This document shows positions 1-13,269 of a stretch of DNA of 64,000 nt, piece after piece (the first letter of the stretch is position 1; every line of letters starts with the position of its first letter). The stretch is from Liquidambar formosana. Taxonomy: Eukaryota; Streptophyta; Magnoliopsida; Saxifragales; Altingiaceae. The position numbers were made by a program, and so were the translations under genes. The notes beneath the pieces were generated by a model. It saw only the letters and a program-made list of their open reading frames with translations. It made no database searches and was not told where the DNA came from. Location: assembly GCA_039720395.1 (NCBI GenBank), contig CM077827.1, positions 9,153,991-9,217,990 of the forward strand, given 5' to 3'.

Positions 1-89
1 CAAGTTCAATATGAGAATTCTTAGTTTTAAATCTTGGACCTTGATAAATAATAAGCACACTATGTTGCGTTCTCATACCGCTTATTTCT

Positions 90-420
90 GGAACTAACAC
101 ATAGAGAAGAAAATCCCAATTTACATGATCGTAAGCTTTTTCCACATCCAATTTACACAAAATCTGGGAATCCCCCTCTAATCCTCAACTCAACCTATAA
201 GGACAACATCCAAAATTTGTCTTCCTTTCAAAAAACGCATTTTGATTAGGGGAAATCACACACCCACCACCTCTTCAAGCCTCCAAGCCAAGACCTTTGC
301 AATAAGCTTATGCCTTGCTATGTAAGCAAGACTTGTCAAAACGATTACACACAATTGATTAGTAAGAAATTTTTTGCAGCTTTTGTATTAGTTAATTCTG
401 AGACTCCATTAGTTATTTTA
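90..420 (-). mobile_element. LINE reverse-transcriptase remnant
   Basis: Read on the minus strand, this segment resembles the start of a plant non-LTR reverse transcriptase. A stretch reading AKVLAWRLEEVVG comes first, followed by ISPNQNAFF, RRQILD and then [17 protein letters not shown], which matches the conserved [13 protein letters not shown] block of the family. The frame is broken between these blocks, so this is a dead fragment. The element continues past the left edge of the window. Confidence 0.65.
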
Positions 421-2045
421 TTAGAGTGGGATTCCTATGGGGTCTTTGAGAGATTATAAGGCTTATCTCCCCCACCCCCTCCTTTTATTTATTTATTTAT
501 TATTATTATCATAGAGAAACAGTAAATTTCCAGTGCTGCTGCACTTTTTTTGTCCACTACCTGTCCATAAGTTTGAATTTCAACCTCAAAAACCCTTATT
601 TTTTGTCACAAGCTTAACATTACCTTTCTGTACAAATTCCTTTGAAAACCCGAAATTTCCATTGCTGTCTTGACATTATAGTAAGCTTTCACCTTTGATA
701 TCACATTACATTCATCCTTAAATCACAACCAAATTAACCTTTATTATATCTAGAACTCTTAAAATCAGCTTTTTCATAATCCATAAAAAAAAGAAGTTCT
801 AGCCCACCTATCTTGATTGTAAGCAATGTTTTAAAAAATCCATCCCGGGCGTGTTTCTGCTTGTTTTGAGGGGTTAAACACCCTTGGGCGTAAATATTTA
901 GGCAGTACTCCAGCTGGGTGTATGCCCTTGGCCTAAGATGCACGTCCCATACCCAAAAAATGTGTTTTTTATTATTATTATTATTTTTTTTTTATAAATT
1001 TTTTTTTAAAATGTTTTTGGCATGAGGTGTACGCCCACTGTGCCCAAACGGAACTTAAGCACCAAACATCAAAACGGTTGTGTTTTCATGTATCCTTATT
1101 TCCTTCCAACTCAACAGTCGTAACCCTACACCCCTACCCTTCTAAATTGTCAAGGGTAAACCCAAACAAAGCAAATGATGGCCAAGAAGAAGAGAGGAGA
1201 AGAAACGAAGACCACATACCTTCCGGTGACCTTGTAGCTTGAAGGTATGGCGGTCAGAAACCCAGTAGCCTCCAGTGATCCTTTGGGAATTGATTTCGGT
1301 GACAGATATATTGTATATCTTTATCTTTTTCTTTTTTTGGTTCAGTGGCGTTGAGGATATGAGACTTGATGCCCTCCGGTTACTAAGATCATCACTGCCG
1401 GTATGAGTCCAGCCGGTAATGGTCACCTTTGGCTCCTAATCAAGTGACAACAGCCCCAGCCCTAAGCCCCTTCGCGTTGGAGCCTTGAGGCTTTCTAATG
1501 GAATAACCCTGTTTGGGTTACCTTTTGTCTTTTTTGTAAATGCGTCAGGCTTTCTAAGCTTCTAACGACTAGGCAGTGTTGCAGCAAGGCTTTCCCTCTT
1601 CTTTAATGCTTTTTACTGTCTCAGCCTTTTGAAACAAAATGGTGCGTTTTAAGTTTCTTTAAATGAATAGAATTTGTTATGTATTCCTAATATTTTTTCA
1701 GTATTCTTAATTTATTCTATATTTTTATATATAAAATTAAAAACTTGTGAGACTTACCCCCCATGTCTTGGGGCTTATGCCCTGCCCCACATAAGGGAAA
1801 TTGCCCCGCCTCACGCCCACACCTTTTAAAACATTGATTGTAAGTATCCTTATTCTCTACTTTAAGGTTTATCCTATGTCGATTACATTTTGTTGGCCTT
1901 TTTTTTTTTTTTAATAAAAAAAATTAAATGAAAATGTTGATGTCTTTGTGCATTTAGAAATTCAAAGCCACTTAGAAGTTCTTTTTAAAAATTTATAATT
2001 GTTGGTATATTGTATCTCATGTTGGTGAAAAATTTCTTGCAACAG
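421..2045. other. Intergenic or intronic sequence, no gene recognised
   Basis: I found no convincing coding sequence here. The stretch holds short A/T runs and a few open frames below 100 codons with no family resemblance. It may be an intron of the gene whose exons follow at 2046, because that exon begins with a split codon and needs an upstream exon. Confidence 0.4.
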
Positions 2046-3850
2046 GATAGGTAAAAGGATTGAAAGATCGAGGAAGGAAAAATGGTACGATTTTTATGAG
2101 GAACTTCCTTGTCAATAACTGGACTACTATTTTTCTCTTTCATTCTCTATTAAATTTTATCTAATAGATATGTTTTAAGGATTTGACTCGGCTGGCAGCT
2201 GAAATATTTACTTAGCTCAGATTCATGCTTCCATGTTGTCTACTGGTTTGAATATTTGATATCATTTTAACATTCTTAAATTTTTCTTATAGTTTGCTAT
2301 GAGATGGTTCTAATTAAGCGATCTCGAGGGATTGAGTAAGGTTTGAAACATGTAGACAACTAAAAACTACATGAATTGGTGGTTTCGTAATCTTTCAGAG
2401 CATCCACCATTGCCACCCACCGCTGACTAATCTCTAACCACTGGTGACCATTCTCTAGCCACCAATGACCAACGGTGAACTCCCAAGCACCTCCGAAAAC
2501 CCACCTTGATAAGCATAGGTGCTGAATGAAACCCCTAACAGCTTCCATACCTCACTTGACAGCCACTTCATGGCTCGTCTCCCCCCGGCGACTACCCTAC
2601 GTTCTTTGACGACCTACCCGAACTTCCGGTGACTACCCTAACTCTCCAGTAGCCCACCCCAATGACCTTAGTAGGTGTACCAAACCCCCAACAGCTTCGA
2701 CAACTCTGTTACTCCTCTCTGCAGGTTCGACTCTCTTTTCTAATACATAACAGGCTCGACCCTAGTCCTTAACACCTTTCTTTGATAGCCCTTAGGGTGC
2801 TGGCTCACTTATTTATGCTGTAGTTGGCATCCTAGGGTCCCGTGTTTCCCTTTCTTTATGTGTATTTGACCTTTTTGGTTGAAGAATTGATGGCTGGCCC
2901 AAGCATATTGAGTTGTGGGAATGTTTTGATGACTGGAGAACATCCCTTGGTTGTTTTGATGAATCTGATACACACTTGCACCCAAGTCCATGTAACTTAG
3001 AAGAAAACTAACTCTAAAAGCCTATTTAGAGAAAATAAAATGCTGTAAAACTTCTAAACTACCCTCTAACCAACTCAACTTCCAATTAACTGTAGGAAAT
3101 ATTAACTACAGTTTAGAAGCATCCAGAAACAAAATACAAATGAAATCTGCTGCTGAAATCTACTGGACAGCAGATACATGGCCTGCATCGCATTTTAGTA
3201 CATTTAAAACACACCAGCAAAAATTGTTTCGATTTGTCTTAAACATATGTATTTTTTAGGAATTTGCATTTGCTCATTTTTAGATGCCATTTTTGTTTTT
3301 TTACCTCAATTGTAAGTTGGATTTTCGTAATCGCTATTGTGGTGCATCTGTGAATTCAATTTCAACATTTAAAACTGTTTGTATGATATAGCCCATTGTT
3401 ACTGAGTATTTCTTGTAACAGGGAACAGGAATATGCCGAGCTAGAGGCGCTGAGGGTAAAAGAAAGGTTCGACTTTGGTTTCAAAATTTTCTTCGATTAA
3501 GTATCTCTATTTCTTCTTTTCATTTTATTATTACTTTGCGTGAATCAATAGGTTTTCTGACAGATGAAATTTGTATTTTTAGATTCATGGTTCAAATTGT
3601 TTGCTGGTTTAAATTTTGGATTTCTTTATGTTTATGTCTATCATACATTTTGATATGAGATGTGCATCTTCTAATGATGGAAATTAAGCTTGGAGAGTAC
3701 TAAACAGAACGAATCGCGTATTTTTCTTCTTGTAGCTTGCCATTATCAATCTCTGTAGTGAAAGTAAATAGACCACTTTTATTTGTCAGTTTGTCACTAT
3801 AACAAACACAATTTATGTTTGAATTGTGGTTAAACTTATATGATCGAGGA

Positions 3851-3884
<34 letters not shown>

Positions 3885-4619
3885 CCAGTGACTTGTGCAG
3901 TGCGTGGAATAGCGTTTGATATTTTACAACCATAACCAATAATATTATTACAGATATTAATTTTTTGTTTATGTAAATAAGTTAAATTGAACAACAAAAA
4001 ATAATATGAAGAAATGAAAAATGAGTAAATGTCCAAACAAAAAATGAAATAAAAAATAAAAATTGTTTTTTAATTCCAAAAAATAAAATTTGCTTTTGGA
4101 TTTGTATATATATATATTTTGATTCTGTTATTTGACTTTAGATATAATAAATATAATATAAGTAACGAATATTTTTAAATGTGATCCTGTACGTCATACT
4201 GATCAAAGCGGTTTGTAAACCTAAACTCAGGATACTCTATTAACAGAAAATTAATGAAGTTCTTTTAAAAAATGATTGAGATCAGGTATTGTATATGGAA
4301 ATAAACTAAATTTCTTATCCAATGTTTTTTTATTCTAAATTGCTTGATCTATTTTTCTGATTAAGTTGCGACAAAATTTTTATTTGGGTGCAAAATTAAA
4401 AAAGTGATAGGCAAACTTCAAAAAAAAGAAGACCTTAAGTCCCCAGCAAATGAAATAAATGTTTTATTTTGAGAAAAACCTAATTTGACTTGTATCTAAG
4501 TATAAATGTTTTAAAATGTAGTGTGGTGCAATCAATTAAACTTGTTTGGCTCGAGTTTGGAACACCTTACAAACTGGCTAGTCCATCCCACATACAAAAG
4601 ATATATATATCTATATATT

Positions 4620-4657
<38 letters not shown>

Positions 4658-5451
4658 GATATATACATGTATATATCTTGAACTTTAGATACTCTACAAA
4701 CTGATTGGTTCATTCTACATATAGAAATGCTGACTAAAAAAAAATAAAAAATTTCTACATATAGAAATGAAAATTTTGATTTAATCAACTGGTTCAATCA
4801 CTAACATGTTGGCCCGATTTAATATTAACTTTAAATATATATATATATATAAATGCAATGTTTATTATTTTATTATAATTTTTTAGAAATTCAATTTAGG
4901 AATTGGATCACCATTAATTTGGTGATCCAGTTTATATAAAAAGACTATATACTTGAGCATTCGAGTTTATTTTATTAGTATGTTAATTTAATATTTTTAT
5001 CAGATTGTATACTTTTTCTATTTATGTTATCTTAATCGTTTGTGACACAAATCCCTTGACCAGTTGATATGGTTTGGAATTTTGGATCAATCGATGATTT
5101 ACTATTGTATAATAATTGAAATGGGTTTCCAAATACTGGCATGAATTGAAGTATAGGATGCCAAATGAGTGATCTAATTTAATACCCATTTTGCAAAGTA
5201 TGGAAAGAGAATAAGTAAATTTTGGAATTTACCATCACCCTATGAAATTGTTATAATTTATTGACTAATATAGAGACGAGATGGTCAGACCACAATGAAT
5301 GAGAGAAGAGAATGAACGAGAGTTAGAGTATTTTGGAGTGAAGATTAAGAGGCTTTCACGTGCAATACTCTTTTTAAAATTTTTTTTTTTTTAATATAAT
5401 AGTATAGATATATATTTGCCGTTCTTATTAAAAAAATTAGTAAGAGGTTTC

Positions 5452-5507
<56 letters not shown>

Positions 5508-7491
5508 CGTGCGTGTGTTTTGTTCTGATTCTAGAATCTAGGGTAGTACCTTTGTTGCAATTGATCTCTTCGAGTGGTGAATAAGGATGCCTACGAACAA
5601 GATTAGGTGAGCCACAACTTCGTTTTCTTTTGAATTTTTGAAAGAGTAAGGAGAAATTGAGGGTCTACCGAAGAACTTTTCCCTATGTGTTTGGATGTTG
5701 AGATTGGAGATCAGGTTTATCCCTTAGGGTTCATGTAGTCTCCGGTTTGCAAGGAAATTGCGGGAGAAATTTGGCTTGAAATATGGTTTGAATAAGTCTT
5801 GTGATGACAAATAAATGGAGGGCTGTTTCGGTGAGGAGTATGGTTAGTTGTAACCCAGTCCAGGGGTTGAAGGTAATGGGGGAGGGCCTGTTGGGACAGG
5901 TGGTAGTCAATTGGGTAGGAAGCATGAAGCCCCTGGCGTGAATGTGGGTGAGTATAGTAAAAACGGGGACGAGTGTGCTTTAGATTTTAATTCTAATTTT
6001 TTTTGATAAAGTGATTTTAATTCTAATTTGAATCCTAATAGGGCTTCACAACAGCCTGGGTCAGATAAAGAGAAGGTGATTAATGAGTCTCAATTGAGGG
6101 ATAAATAATTTATAAAGGAAGATGGGAAGACGGGCCTTTGTTTGGCAGTTTATAAACCAGCCCAGTTTGGCTTGAGAAGGTTTTGAATTTAGCTTCAGGT
6201 GTGAATGTGGGTCTTAGCCCGAATGGGGTTAATGAGGGTGCTGTGTTTAATTTTGTGAGGCCTATATTGGCACCCAAAGACTTGCTTTTCATCCTCCACT
6301 TATTTTAAACTTTAAGATTTTATAAAAAATATAAAACGTTTTTATAAAAACCGAACATGCTATCCATTAAAAAACATTATTTTGAACAACTTTGTAGAAG
6401 AAATTTTTTTTAAAATCTATCGTTTAAGTGGAATTTTTGGCAATTTACAGTCTTTGTTGTATAAATGGATACAAAGTCTATTTAAACAATAGATTTTTGA
6501 AAACCTTTATTCTACGAAATTGTTCAAAATGATGTTTTCTAATAAATTATATAATAAGTTTTTATGAAAACCTTTTATATTTTTTGGTAAAATCTTAAAA
6601 TGTAAGGCAAGTGGAGGATGAAAAGCAAGTCTTCGGGTGCCAATAGAGGCCTCCTTAATTTTGATTGAGAAAGTATTGGGCTTAGGCCAAATTGGGTTGC
6701 TTTGGGCGGTAGTAGGGCCCATTCTAGTGGGATTTTATTTGGGCTTAAATCGAAGGTGAGGACTTCAATGTCTACAGGGGTTTATGAAGATGGCGTAGCT
6801 GCTCTTCATGGTTGGTTCGATTGTGAGAGGTCGTTTGGGTCTGATACGCTGAAACAGGGGGATGATCATAGGCGTGAATGCGTGATGTGGTAGAGGATCC
6901 TTGGGTTCATTCTGTGTTCGAGGTGAGAGGCATTTCTATTAGTGAGGTGTTGAGGGTTCATGTGGATAGGGTAGAGGTTGCTTCGATGCTGCTGGAGCAA
7001 GTTGATCTCTCGGATTTTGAGAGCCTTGCATCTTGCTTGGAGTTTTCTGACGGTGTTTCTTCCTTCGTGTTGAAGTCAAAGGTCCAGTTGTGTCCGACAT
7101 TCTTGAAGGGTTGTAGGATTTGTTTGATGCTGATGAGGTACCTCCTTCTGATCTGCGCTCTGTTCATCATCAATAGTATGTTCTCTTTTTTAGCATAATG
7201 TTTCATCTGAATCTGGTTCCTTAAGGTGCTGTTTAGTCACATCCGAATTATTATTATTGGGAAAAAGGGTCTCAGTGGCTTCTCTGTATCTAAGGGATGT
7301 TGATGGGGACTTGTGTTACACGGATTCGGCATTTACCCCCAAGGTACCTATGTCAACATGACACGACACGGGTGTGGGTATGGGATCCTTGTCGGATCTT
7401 GCAAATGGAAATCGGACACGGCTCAAACGGCTCACAGAGAAGAAGAAGAAGGAGAAGAAGAAGAAGAAGAAGAAGAAGAAGAAAAAGAAAA

Positions 7492-7538
<47 letters not shown>

Positions 7539-9988
7539 GTGCATATCTGCTCATCGGATGGTGGCTTGAGGCTCTGCCAGAGGTATGTTGATGGAGAAGT
7601 GTCAACGAGCTTCTGGTCGAGATGGAAGCTCCAGTCGTCGAACTTCTTGGTCGAGATCAGCAGATCGCAGCTTCTCGTCGAGCGCTCTCCAGAAGCTTCT
7701 TCTCATCCCCTTTTCTTTTTCTGTTTCTAATTTTGTCTTGTTCTCTCTGTAAATAAAGCGACTTTTAAGTTTCCATATTTTTAAAGTCCATACCTCTATT
7801 TTCTTTATTTTTAAAATGACCACAATTTAATATTTTTATTTAAACCCTCAAAATTAACTATTTCGACAATACCTATATAAAATTAGAATGTTTTCAAGTG
7901 TACCCCTCACGTATCCCCGTACCCGTACCTGATTTTTGGATCCTTTTTTGCCGAATCCCCGTATCCTAAATTTAGAAATTTGATGCACCCGACACTAGGA
8001 TACACACCCACACCTGATACCCGCACCCGAGTCCATGTAACATAGATGGGGACAGCATGCATATGGTTCAACAGGATGGTCCAGCTTGGCCTATTAACTT
8101 GGAGACCTAGGCTCTAGTATATTTTAGGCAAATTTATTTTTAAGAATAATTAAGTTATTGCCTTTTAAATTCCTAGGTAGAGTTTTTCCTTATTTGATGT
8201 AATTGGGACCTATATATAGGCTCCAAAATTCTCTTTACTTTTCAGATTATTATGAATTAAAATTGGGTTTTCCCACGTTTGGTGTTCGACTCCAAACAAA
8301 CCCTAGCTAGGGTTCCTGCTTCTTGCTTCTTCCAGGCTTCTTTCCTAGCTTTTTTTTCTCTACTTCTTTCTCTCTTTTTTCTCTTTTACATGCTTTGAGG
8401 TTGTCCTGCATCAGATGTGATCTTGCTTCCTCTTCACTTGTTTGTTCATATTAAATTTGGGGAATGGGCAGTCCTTTAATTCTAGTTTTGAGAATGCTTA
8501 TAATCTATTGTTTGTGAGACCAGGTTGACTGTTGGACCTGAGTGTGACAAGGCTAACGTTAACTTAGGTTCTGACCTTGTGGATTTGCTGAATATGAGTT
8601 GTGTTTAGGGTCATTTTGTTCCTACAAGTACTCCTACTTTTGGTGTGATTGGTACTGGGGACAGGGAGAGCATTTTGATAAAGATTGTGATCTGTGGGAT
8701 AGGGGATGGAAGGATGCGTTTTCTTTCTCTCTTGATGATAAGGGCTGGGCTAATTGGAAAGAATTTCTAGGGTGAATGAACTCGACTCTTTTTGGGAGGA
8801 GGGGTAGGGATACGAAGGGTTGTCTTGTTAGGGTTGTGGAGGGGAGTGGTTCAGGAAGGAGTGTGGTGTCTAAGGACGTAGAGGTTTCAGGGAGTTGAGA
8901 AATCTCCAGTCTAGTGTGAACTATGGTGAAGCTAGTTTTAGGAAAGGGAATGGTGTTGGGTAAGTTTCAATAAATATTTTTAATTGGAATTGTAAAGGTC
9001 TTGGATTGAGAAGGGAACGATGTTTAATCAAGGCTTTTTTGGTTAAAGAGTGTTCACATATCGTAATTTTTCAAGACACTAAATTGGAATTAGTGGTGAG
9101 GATATTTGTTAAAACTCCATGGGGTTTTAGGTTTAAAGAATGGGCAGTTCTTCTGTCTGTTCAGATATTATTTTTATTTTTGCCTTTTTTGGCTTGTATT
9201 TTTAGACACGTGACCGTGTGAAAGCTTTTTGTTTACATGGCCCAATGTACCTAGTACTTTGCAAGTGTAAACAATAAAGTGGGTACAGATGTTTTCTCCT
9301 CGAATCATTTTATTTCTTACTAGAACACTCAAAATTTGGAAAAAAGCAACCGTAATTTATACTTAATATCCTATGAGGCTTATGTGCACGACACATGCTT
9401 AAAGCGCAGTCTCATTAAACTTGGGTTTATATGAAGTGTCAAATGTTATCTGCTTTCATTTTTACTTCAGTTAAAATTTTGTTACTTTTGATATGATAAA
9501 AATTTGAAAATAAGGACATACTTCTCATTTTGCATTCTATGTTTGTTTGTTTCCTTGGTTATTTATAACATTTCCGATCATCAGTTGGATCGTATGTATG
9601 TATGTATGTTATGCTTATTGGTGCATGGTTTATGTACTACTTTTTCAAAACTCAACAGGGAGTCCATTTGTTTTTGTATCCTTGTCTCATGTCTAATCTC
9701 TGTTCACAAGATATCTTGAACTCTGTTTTGGCAATTTCAGTTGGTTTTCAAATGTTTTATACCGCACAAATCAGTTCCATTACCATAGGAGATATAGAGG
9801 AATCTGTGCTATACTTTCTGTCCTGGATGGAGAATTCTTACAACCGATATCATCTCATTATTATCTATTATAATTATTTTTGCACTCTTTCTGCAACACG
9901 GGTTGCTTATATTATATTCTTCTTGGTTAGGGAGGAGAGGTTACGTCAACAGGAGAGCAGCCTTGCAGAAGATAAAGGAAAGTATTGA
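2046..9988 (+). CDS. Unidentified gene, three 3'-terminal exons (partial)
   Basis: Three exons with proper AG/GT borders join in one frame: 2046-2084, 3422-3466 and 9931-9988, ending in TGA at 9986-9988. The phases agree at both junctions: the first ends TG and is completed to Trp by the G opening the second, and the second ends AG and is completed to Arg. The product is very charged, with IGKRIERSRKEKW, then EQEYAELEALRVKE, then EERLRQQESSLAEDKGKY and the stop, so it looks like a helical or coiled-coil tail. I do not recognise the family. The first visible exon opens with a split codon, so the gene starts further left, possibly outside the window. The last intron is about 6.5 kb and contains a LINE and two MITEs. 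The exons are short, so chance agreement is possible. Confidence 0.5.
3655..3870 (+). repeat. Inverted copy A of a segment found again at 20325-20520
   Basis: About 200 bases, including the phrase caaacacaatttatgtttg and the (AC)n run at about 3850-3882, reappear in reverse complement at 20325-20520. Both copies end next to a CA/GT microsatellite. This marks a dispersed duplication within the window. Confidence 0.8.
3850..5515. repeat. Microsatellite-rich intronic stretch
   Basis: This part of the large intron carries (AC)n near 3850-3882, (TA)n near 4103-4116, 4594-4655 and 4836-4850, and a long (GT)n run at about 5459-5518. Open frames over these runs are low-complexity artefacts. I see nothing else here. 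Confidence 0.85.
6256..6654. mobile_element. Fold-back MITE, family A copy 1, 9-bp TSD
   Basis: The ends are inverted repeats (TGAGGCCTATATTGGCACCC against the complement of the right end, GGAGGCCTCTATTGGCACCC). Exact 9-bp duplications TTAATTTTG lie at 6247-6255 and 6655-6663. Almost the whole 399 bp folds back on itself. The 9-bp duplication points to the Mutator superfamily. The element sits inside the LINE remnant. Confidence 0.88.
7311..8044. mobile_element. Mutator-type MITE, family B copy 1, 9-bp TSD
   Basis: It is flanked by exact 9-bp duplications GATGGGGAC (7302-7310 and 8045-8053). The ends are imperfect inverted repeats: TTGTGTTACACGGATTCGG on the left and, complemented, TATGTTACATGGACTCGGG on the right. 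A (GAA)n then (GA)n microsatellite lies inside at about 7438-7533. Long open frames over it are repeat translations. A related element lies at 49576-50203. Confidence 0.85.
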
Positions 9989-10857
9989 TTAGTGCAGCCT
10001 TGTGGAGGCTTAAAAAAAACGTTGATCGGGTGTCTTGTGATGTGGGAATTTTTTTTGTTGTTTTGTTTTGTTTTTGGGGGCGGGAAGGAGGTTTGTGTTT
10101 GAGACCCGCAATCTATGTAATTTAACTTCTAGTTTTAACTTCTGGATTTAAGACACTGGTCTTCTTGTGTTATTTCAACTGAAATTATATGGTAAGTAAG
10201 CTGGGTTGCAAAATATGCGTGTGAGCTGACAAAAGGCTTTTTTGTGTGTCAGCGTGCGTGCTAGCTAGAGCCACATTTTTAGAAAATGTTACTACTAGGT
10301 GATTTTGCTAGACCTTCTATTAATCCCTATGTTTTGGGGGGATACTATAAGCTCTCCAATAAAGGAAAAAGGGAAAAAAAACACTCCAAACCCTCTGCAA
10401 ATTATTCAGCGCAACCATTATACCACCTTGAGGAATGTGGGAGGTTTTCTTTTTAATTTTTTTGGTAGTGCTAATAGTGTTTCCCATTTTTATTAGATGT
10501 AGACACATGTAATTTTTGGTATTATCGAAATGCGTAACATGTTATTAATAGCTATATTTTTTGGGAAAGAAATTAGAGAAATGCATGTACTGGGGATCAG
10601 TAGTAGTTTCATTTGCAGAAGTCTTGCATTTCTGAGTTCAAATGTTCTGTTTTAGGACCGACCGACATAGCAGTAAGCTGTCAGCAATAAGCATGATAAA
10701 CTAAAGCAACCAAAAGACAAGGAGCGTAAGAAGTCTGTGACTTGTGACAGTGCAAGCCATGCATAGTTCAGTACCTAAGCATATTTTCTAAGTCCAGCAC
10801 CAGCACGAGCGTTGCTTTAAGGGGGCTCAAGCAGCCAACCTTTGAGGCGAGCCCAGG
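9989..10857. other. Downstream region of the 2046-9988 gene, nothing recognised
   Basis: This is where the 3' untranslated region and terminator of the preceding gene would be. I see no clear polyadenylation cluster, no coding sequence and no repeat structure that I can name. Confidence 0.35.
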
Positions 10858-11125
10858 CTAATAAGGCCCTAATTTAGTGTTCAGGCTCAAATAGTCAACA
10901 TTATACGATGCATCTTGCGGCTTTTGGTAAAACTCAGTGACATGTTGGGGTTTACCACCTGAAATGACTTGGGTGGTTGTTTTTAAATTCCAAGTATCTT
11001 TCAATATTATTTTCTTTATGTGGCCTTGTAGTCTAGTGGGGGGAAGTTTTCCAAGTTTCAAGCTCTCAGGTGGAGGGAATTCTAGATGAGTTATTGTGTT
11101 GTTTGACCTGTGTCCAAGTCCCAAA
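10858..11125. repeat. Duplicated segment, copy at 20520-20770
   Basis: The block starting taataaggccctaatttag and containing aaactcagtgacatgttgg recurs in the same orientation at 20520-20770 with small indels and substitutions. It has no recognisable coding content. Confidence 0.8.
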
Positions 11126-11322
11126 GGAAGTGATTAATTACTAGACAACTAGATTTGGTTTCATGAACGGGAAAGGGGTGAGTTCAAACCCACACGCTGA
11201 GCATCCACTGGATGATTATCTGAATCAGACATGAGCTCCGGTTGGATGAGCATGAGCTAATATAAGGCTATGTCAAAATGTACTCACCTGATGACTTCTG
11301 TATATATATAAGACGCTGATGA

Positions 11323-11457
11323 AGTGAGCATGTGCTAATACAACTTCTATTAATTTACGCACTGGGGATTGTATCTTGTGCAATAATGAGTTACGGGATT
11401 TATTGGCCCAACACACTAATATAAGTTTGGTAAACACGTGCTCACCTAATTTGTAAA
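11323..11457. mobile_element. Small hairpin MITE (family C)
   Basis: The outer ends are inverted: GTGAGCATGTGCTAATAC on the left against the complement of the right end, AGGTGAGCACGTGTTTACC. The interior phrase gagttacggga is shared with the related element at 49311-49468. No target-site duplication was resolved. Confidence 0.55.
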
Positions 11458-11775
11458 TTGTTACAATTGAATAATACAAGGATATTTGTTTGGTTTTAAA
11501 CTTAATGAGACTTGTGAGATTAACTTATACTTTCAAAGGGTTTTATGTAATTTACCCAAAATAATTAGAGGGAAAAAGCTACTCTTTCCTTCTATTTATT
11601 CTTTTTTTTTTTTAGTTAGTGGTGCTATATTTATATGTGCAATTCACCAAGGCACGGGCAAAGCTACACAAGGGTGAGGTGGGCAACTGCCTCGCCTGAT
11701 TTTTTTCCCCTGTATTTTATACCTTAAATTATTTTGAAATTCTATATTTGTCACCCCTTTAAATTTTTTAATTGC

Positions 11776-11895
11776 TTCACCAATGGCCTGTAGGCCGAGT
11801 GGCATGTCCCACCTCAAAGGGGTGTGGGGTTTCGAGGAGGTCCTAGGTTCGACTCCTCTGGATGCGTGTGTGTGCGTGAGTTCCTATTGCTTGGC
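11776..11895 (+). mobile_element. tRNA-derived SINE fragment
   Basis: An A-box-like GGCCGAGTGGC (about 11792) and a B-box-like GGTTCGACTCC (about 11848) are spaced like an RNA polymerase III internal promoter. The segment does not fold as a complete tRNA, which fits a plant SINE head. A short A-run follows at about 11897. Confidence 0.6.
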
Positions 11896-12747
11896 AAAAA
11901 AAAAATTTAACTGCCTCTACTATTTTTTTCCCAACACATTCATTTTTTATTTTTCCCCCATATAAAACCCATAGTCAAGGGTGGAGGCATGTGAGACCTT
12001 TGAGGGCATGTGCCTAGGAATGGCAATGGGTCAGGTCGGATGCAGGTCGACACTACTCCATGCTTGACTTCAACTTTGAAATACTATGGCCATGCCTGAC
12101 CCTAAACCTGATGGGGCAGCAAAACTAAACTCCATCCCCGATTCGATCTTAACTTGGCACCCATGCCCTAGCAATTTTTTTCCCCCAAAATTCTTTTTTT
12201 TGCTACCTTTTTTTTTTTGGATAAAGGTAAAGCAAATAATATATGATCAGAAAAGGGCAATAACCATGTACACTGGGAGTATACCAGCAAGAAAAAAAGA
12301 CAAAAAGCTAAAAAAAAAATCCTAAAGAATCAAGCTGTCCACAAAATCCTCAAGAGGTATCCTGTGAAAAAAGAAACTTACCACCTGTTACATGTTCATA
12401 TACTAAGCCTAATAGCCTATGCATGTTTTTAACAACCAATATGATCTTGTTCAAATAAAATCATACCTAATATGATCACACAAATATTATACACAAACAT
12501 ATAATAATTAAGAAACAATAAAAATGGATAATGAGCCTATACCAATATAGGTTTCAAATATTCATAAAACCATACATAAATTCCAAACATAAGACATTAA
12601 AAAACATCAATTCATCAGTTTTCATCATCCACGAAAAAAAAAAAAAAAAGCAGCAGTAATTAAATTCCCAACAAGTTCACAACCACATCCAAATTTGCAA
12701 ATCAATCATAAGCCATTCTTCCATCAACAGAAGTTAGTCCTCCACTC
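11896..12747. other. AT-rich intergenic stretch, nothing recognised
   Basis: The stretch contains homopolymer A/T runs and no supported gene or bounded repeat. Confidence 0.4.
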
Positions 12748-13145
12748 CTCCACAAGGACCACAACCTATTCCTGCTAAACAAAATAACAAAAGAAAAAGG
12801 CTTTCAATCAGTAATAGGATCATTGGTTCACTAGTTTCAAGAGTAAAATATACCATGTTAAAAAAATATTCAAGCGTATCATGAGATAACCAAAATAACC
12901 AAATCAAAGTATAACATAACCAAGTCTTGAGCTCCCAATTGTTTATCTTCCCTTTCCAAGAACCCAACCGAGGAATGTACTCCAATCATGTAGGGTCTTT
13001 CACCATTAATTTTTTTTTTTTGAAAGTACAACAACTATTTTTTTTTTTTTTTTCCCTTTTAAAACAAATATGAATCAAAACTAAACCAATGCTTAGAAAT
13101 TTCAAATACCCATCACTGAAGGAGCAAAAGGTAAGAATGATATCT
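12748..13145. repeat. Direct repeat, left copy, flanking the Ty3 remnant
   Basis: The block opening ggaccacaacctattcctg and containing attcaagcgtatcatgagat is repeated in the same orientation at 17152-17520. The two copies flank the truncated Ty3 element. No coding sequence was recognised in it. Confidence 0.82.
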
Positions 13146-13269
13146 TACCTTGCCGACCGGAACCCTTTTGCGCAACCCCTTGAAGAATGATAGAAGGGGT
13201 TGTCATTTCTGAGTTCATTTATATCCTGAGTTCTTCAAGTTTATCTCCTAGTCTTACATGGTGGTCATT

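Larger units (their letters stand above)
5560..9230 (+). mobile_element. Degenerate LINE (ORF1 region and endonuclease N-terminus)
   Basis: The clearest part is 8971-9190, which reads INIFNWNCKGLGL and later HIVIFQDTKLE. These match the opening N-W-N motif and the Q-E/D-T-K motif of the apurinic-endonuclease domain of plant LINEs. Upstream, 5560-8940 has broken frames with the GC-richer composition of LINE ORF1, but no zinc knuckle could be confirmed. No reverse transcriptase follows. The element is interrupted by two MITEs at 6256-6654 and 7311-8044, which are therefore younger. A stretch at about 8085-8410 with a TATA-like box (ctatatatagg) may be a further insertion. Confidence 0.55.

Noticed and set aside
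7297..7730. Overlapping open frames rich in Lys/Glu/Arg
   Set aside because: They are translations of a GAA/GA microsatellite inside a MITE, in three frames at once, with no family resemblance.
8085..8410. Solo LTR with TATA box inside the LINE
   Set aside because: The TATA-like box and leader are suggestive, but I could not find TG...CA borders or a target duplication.
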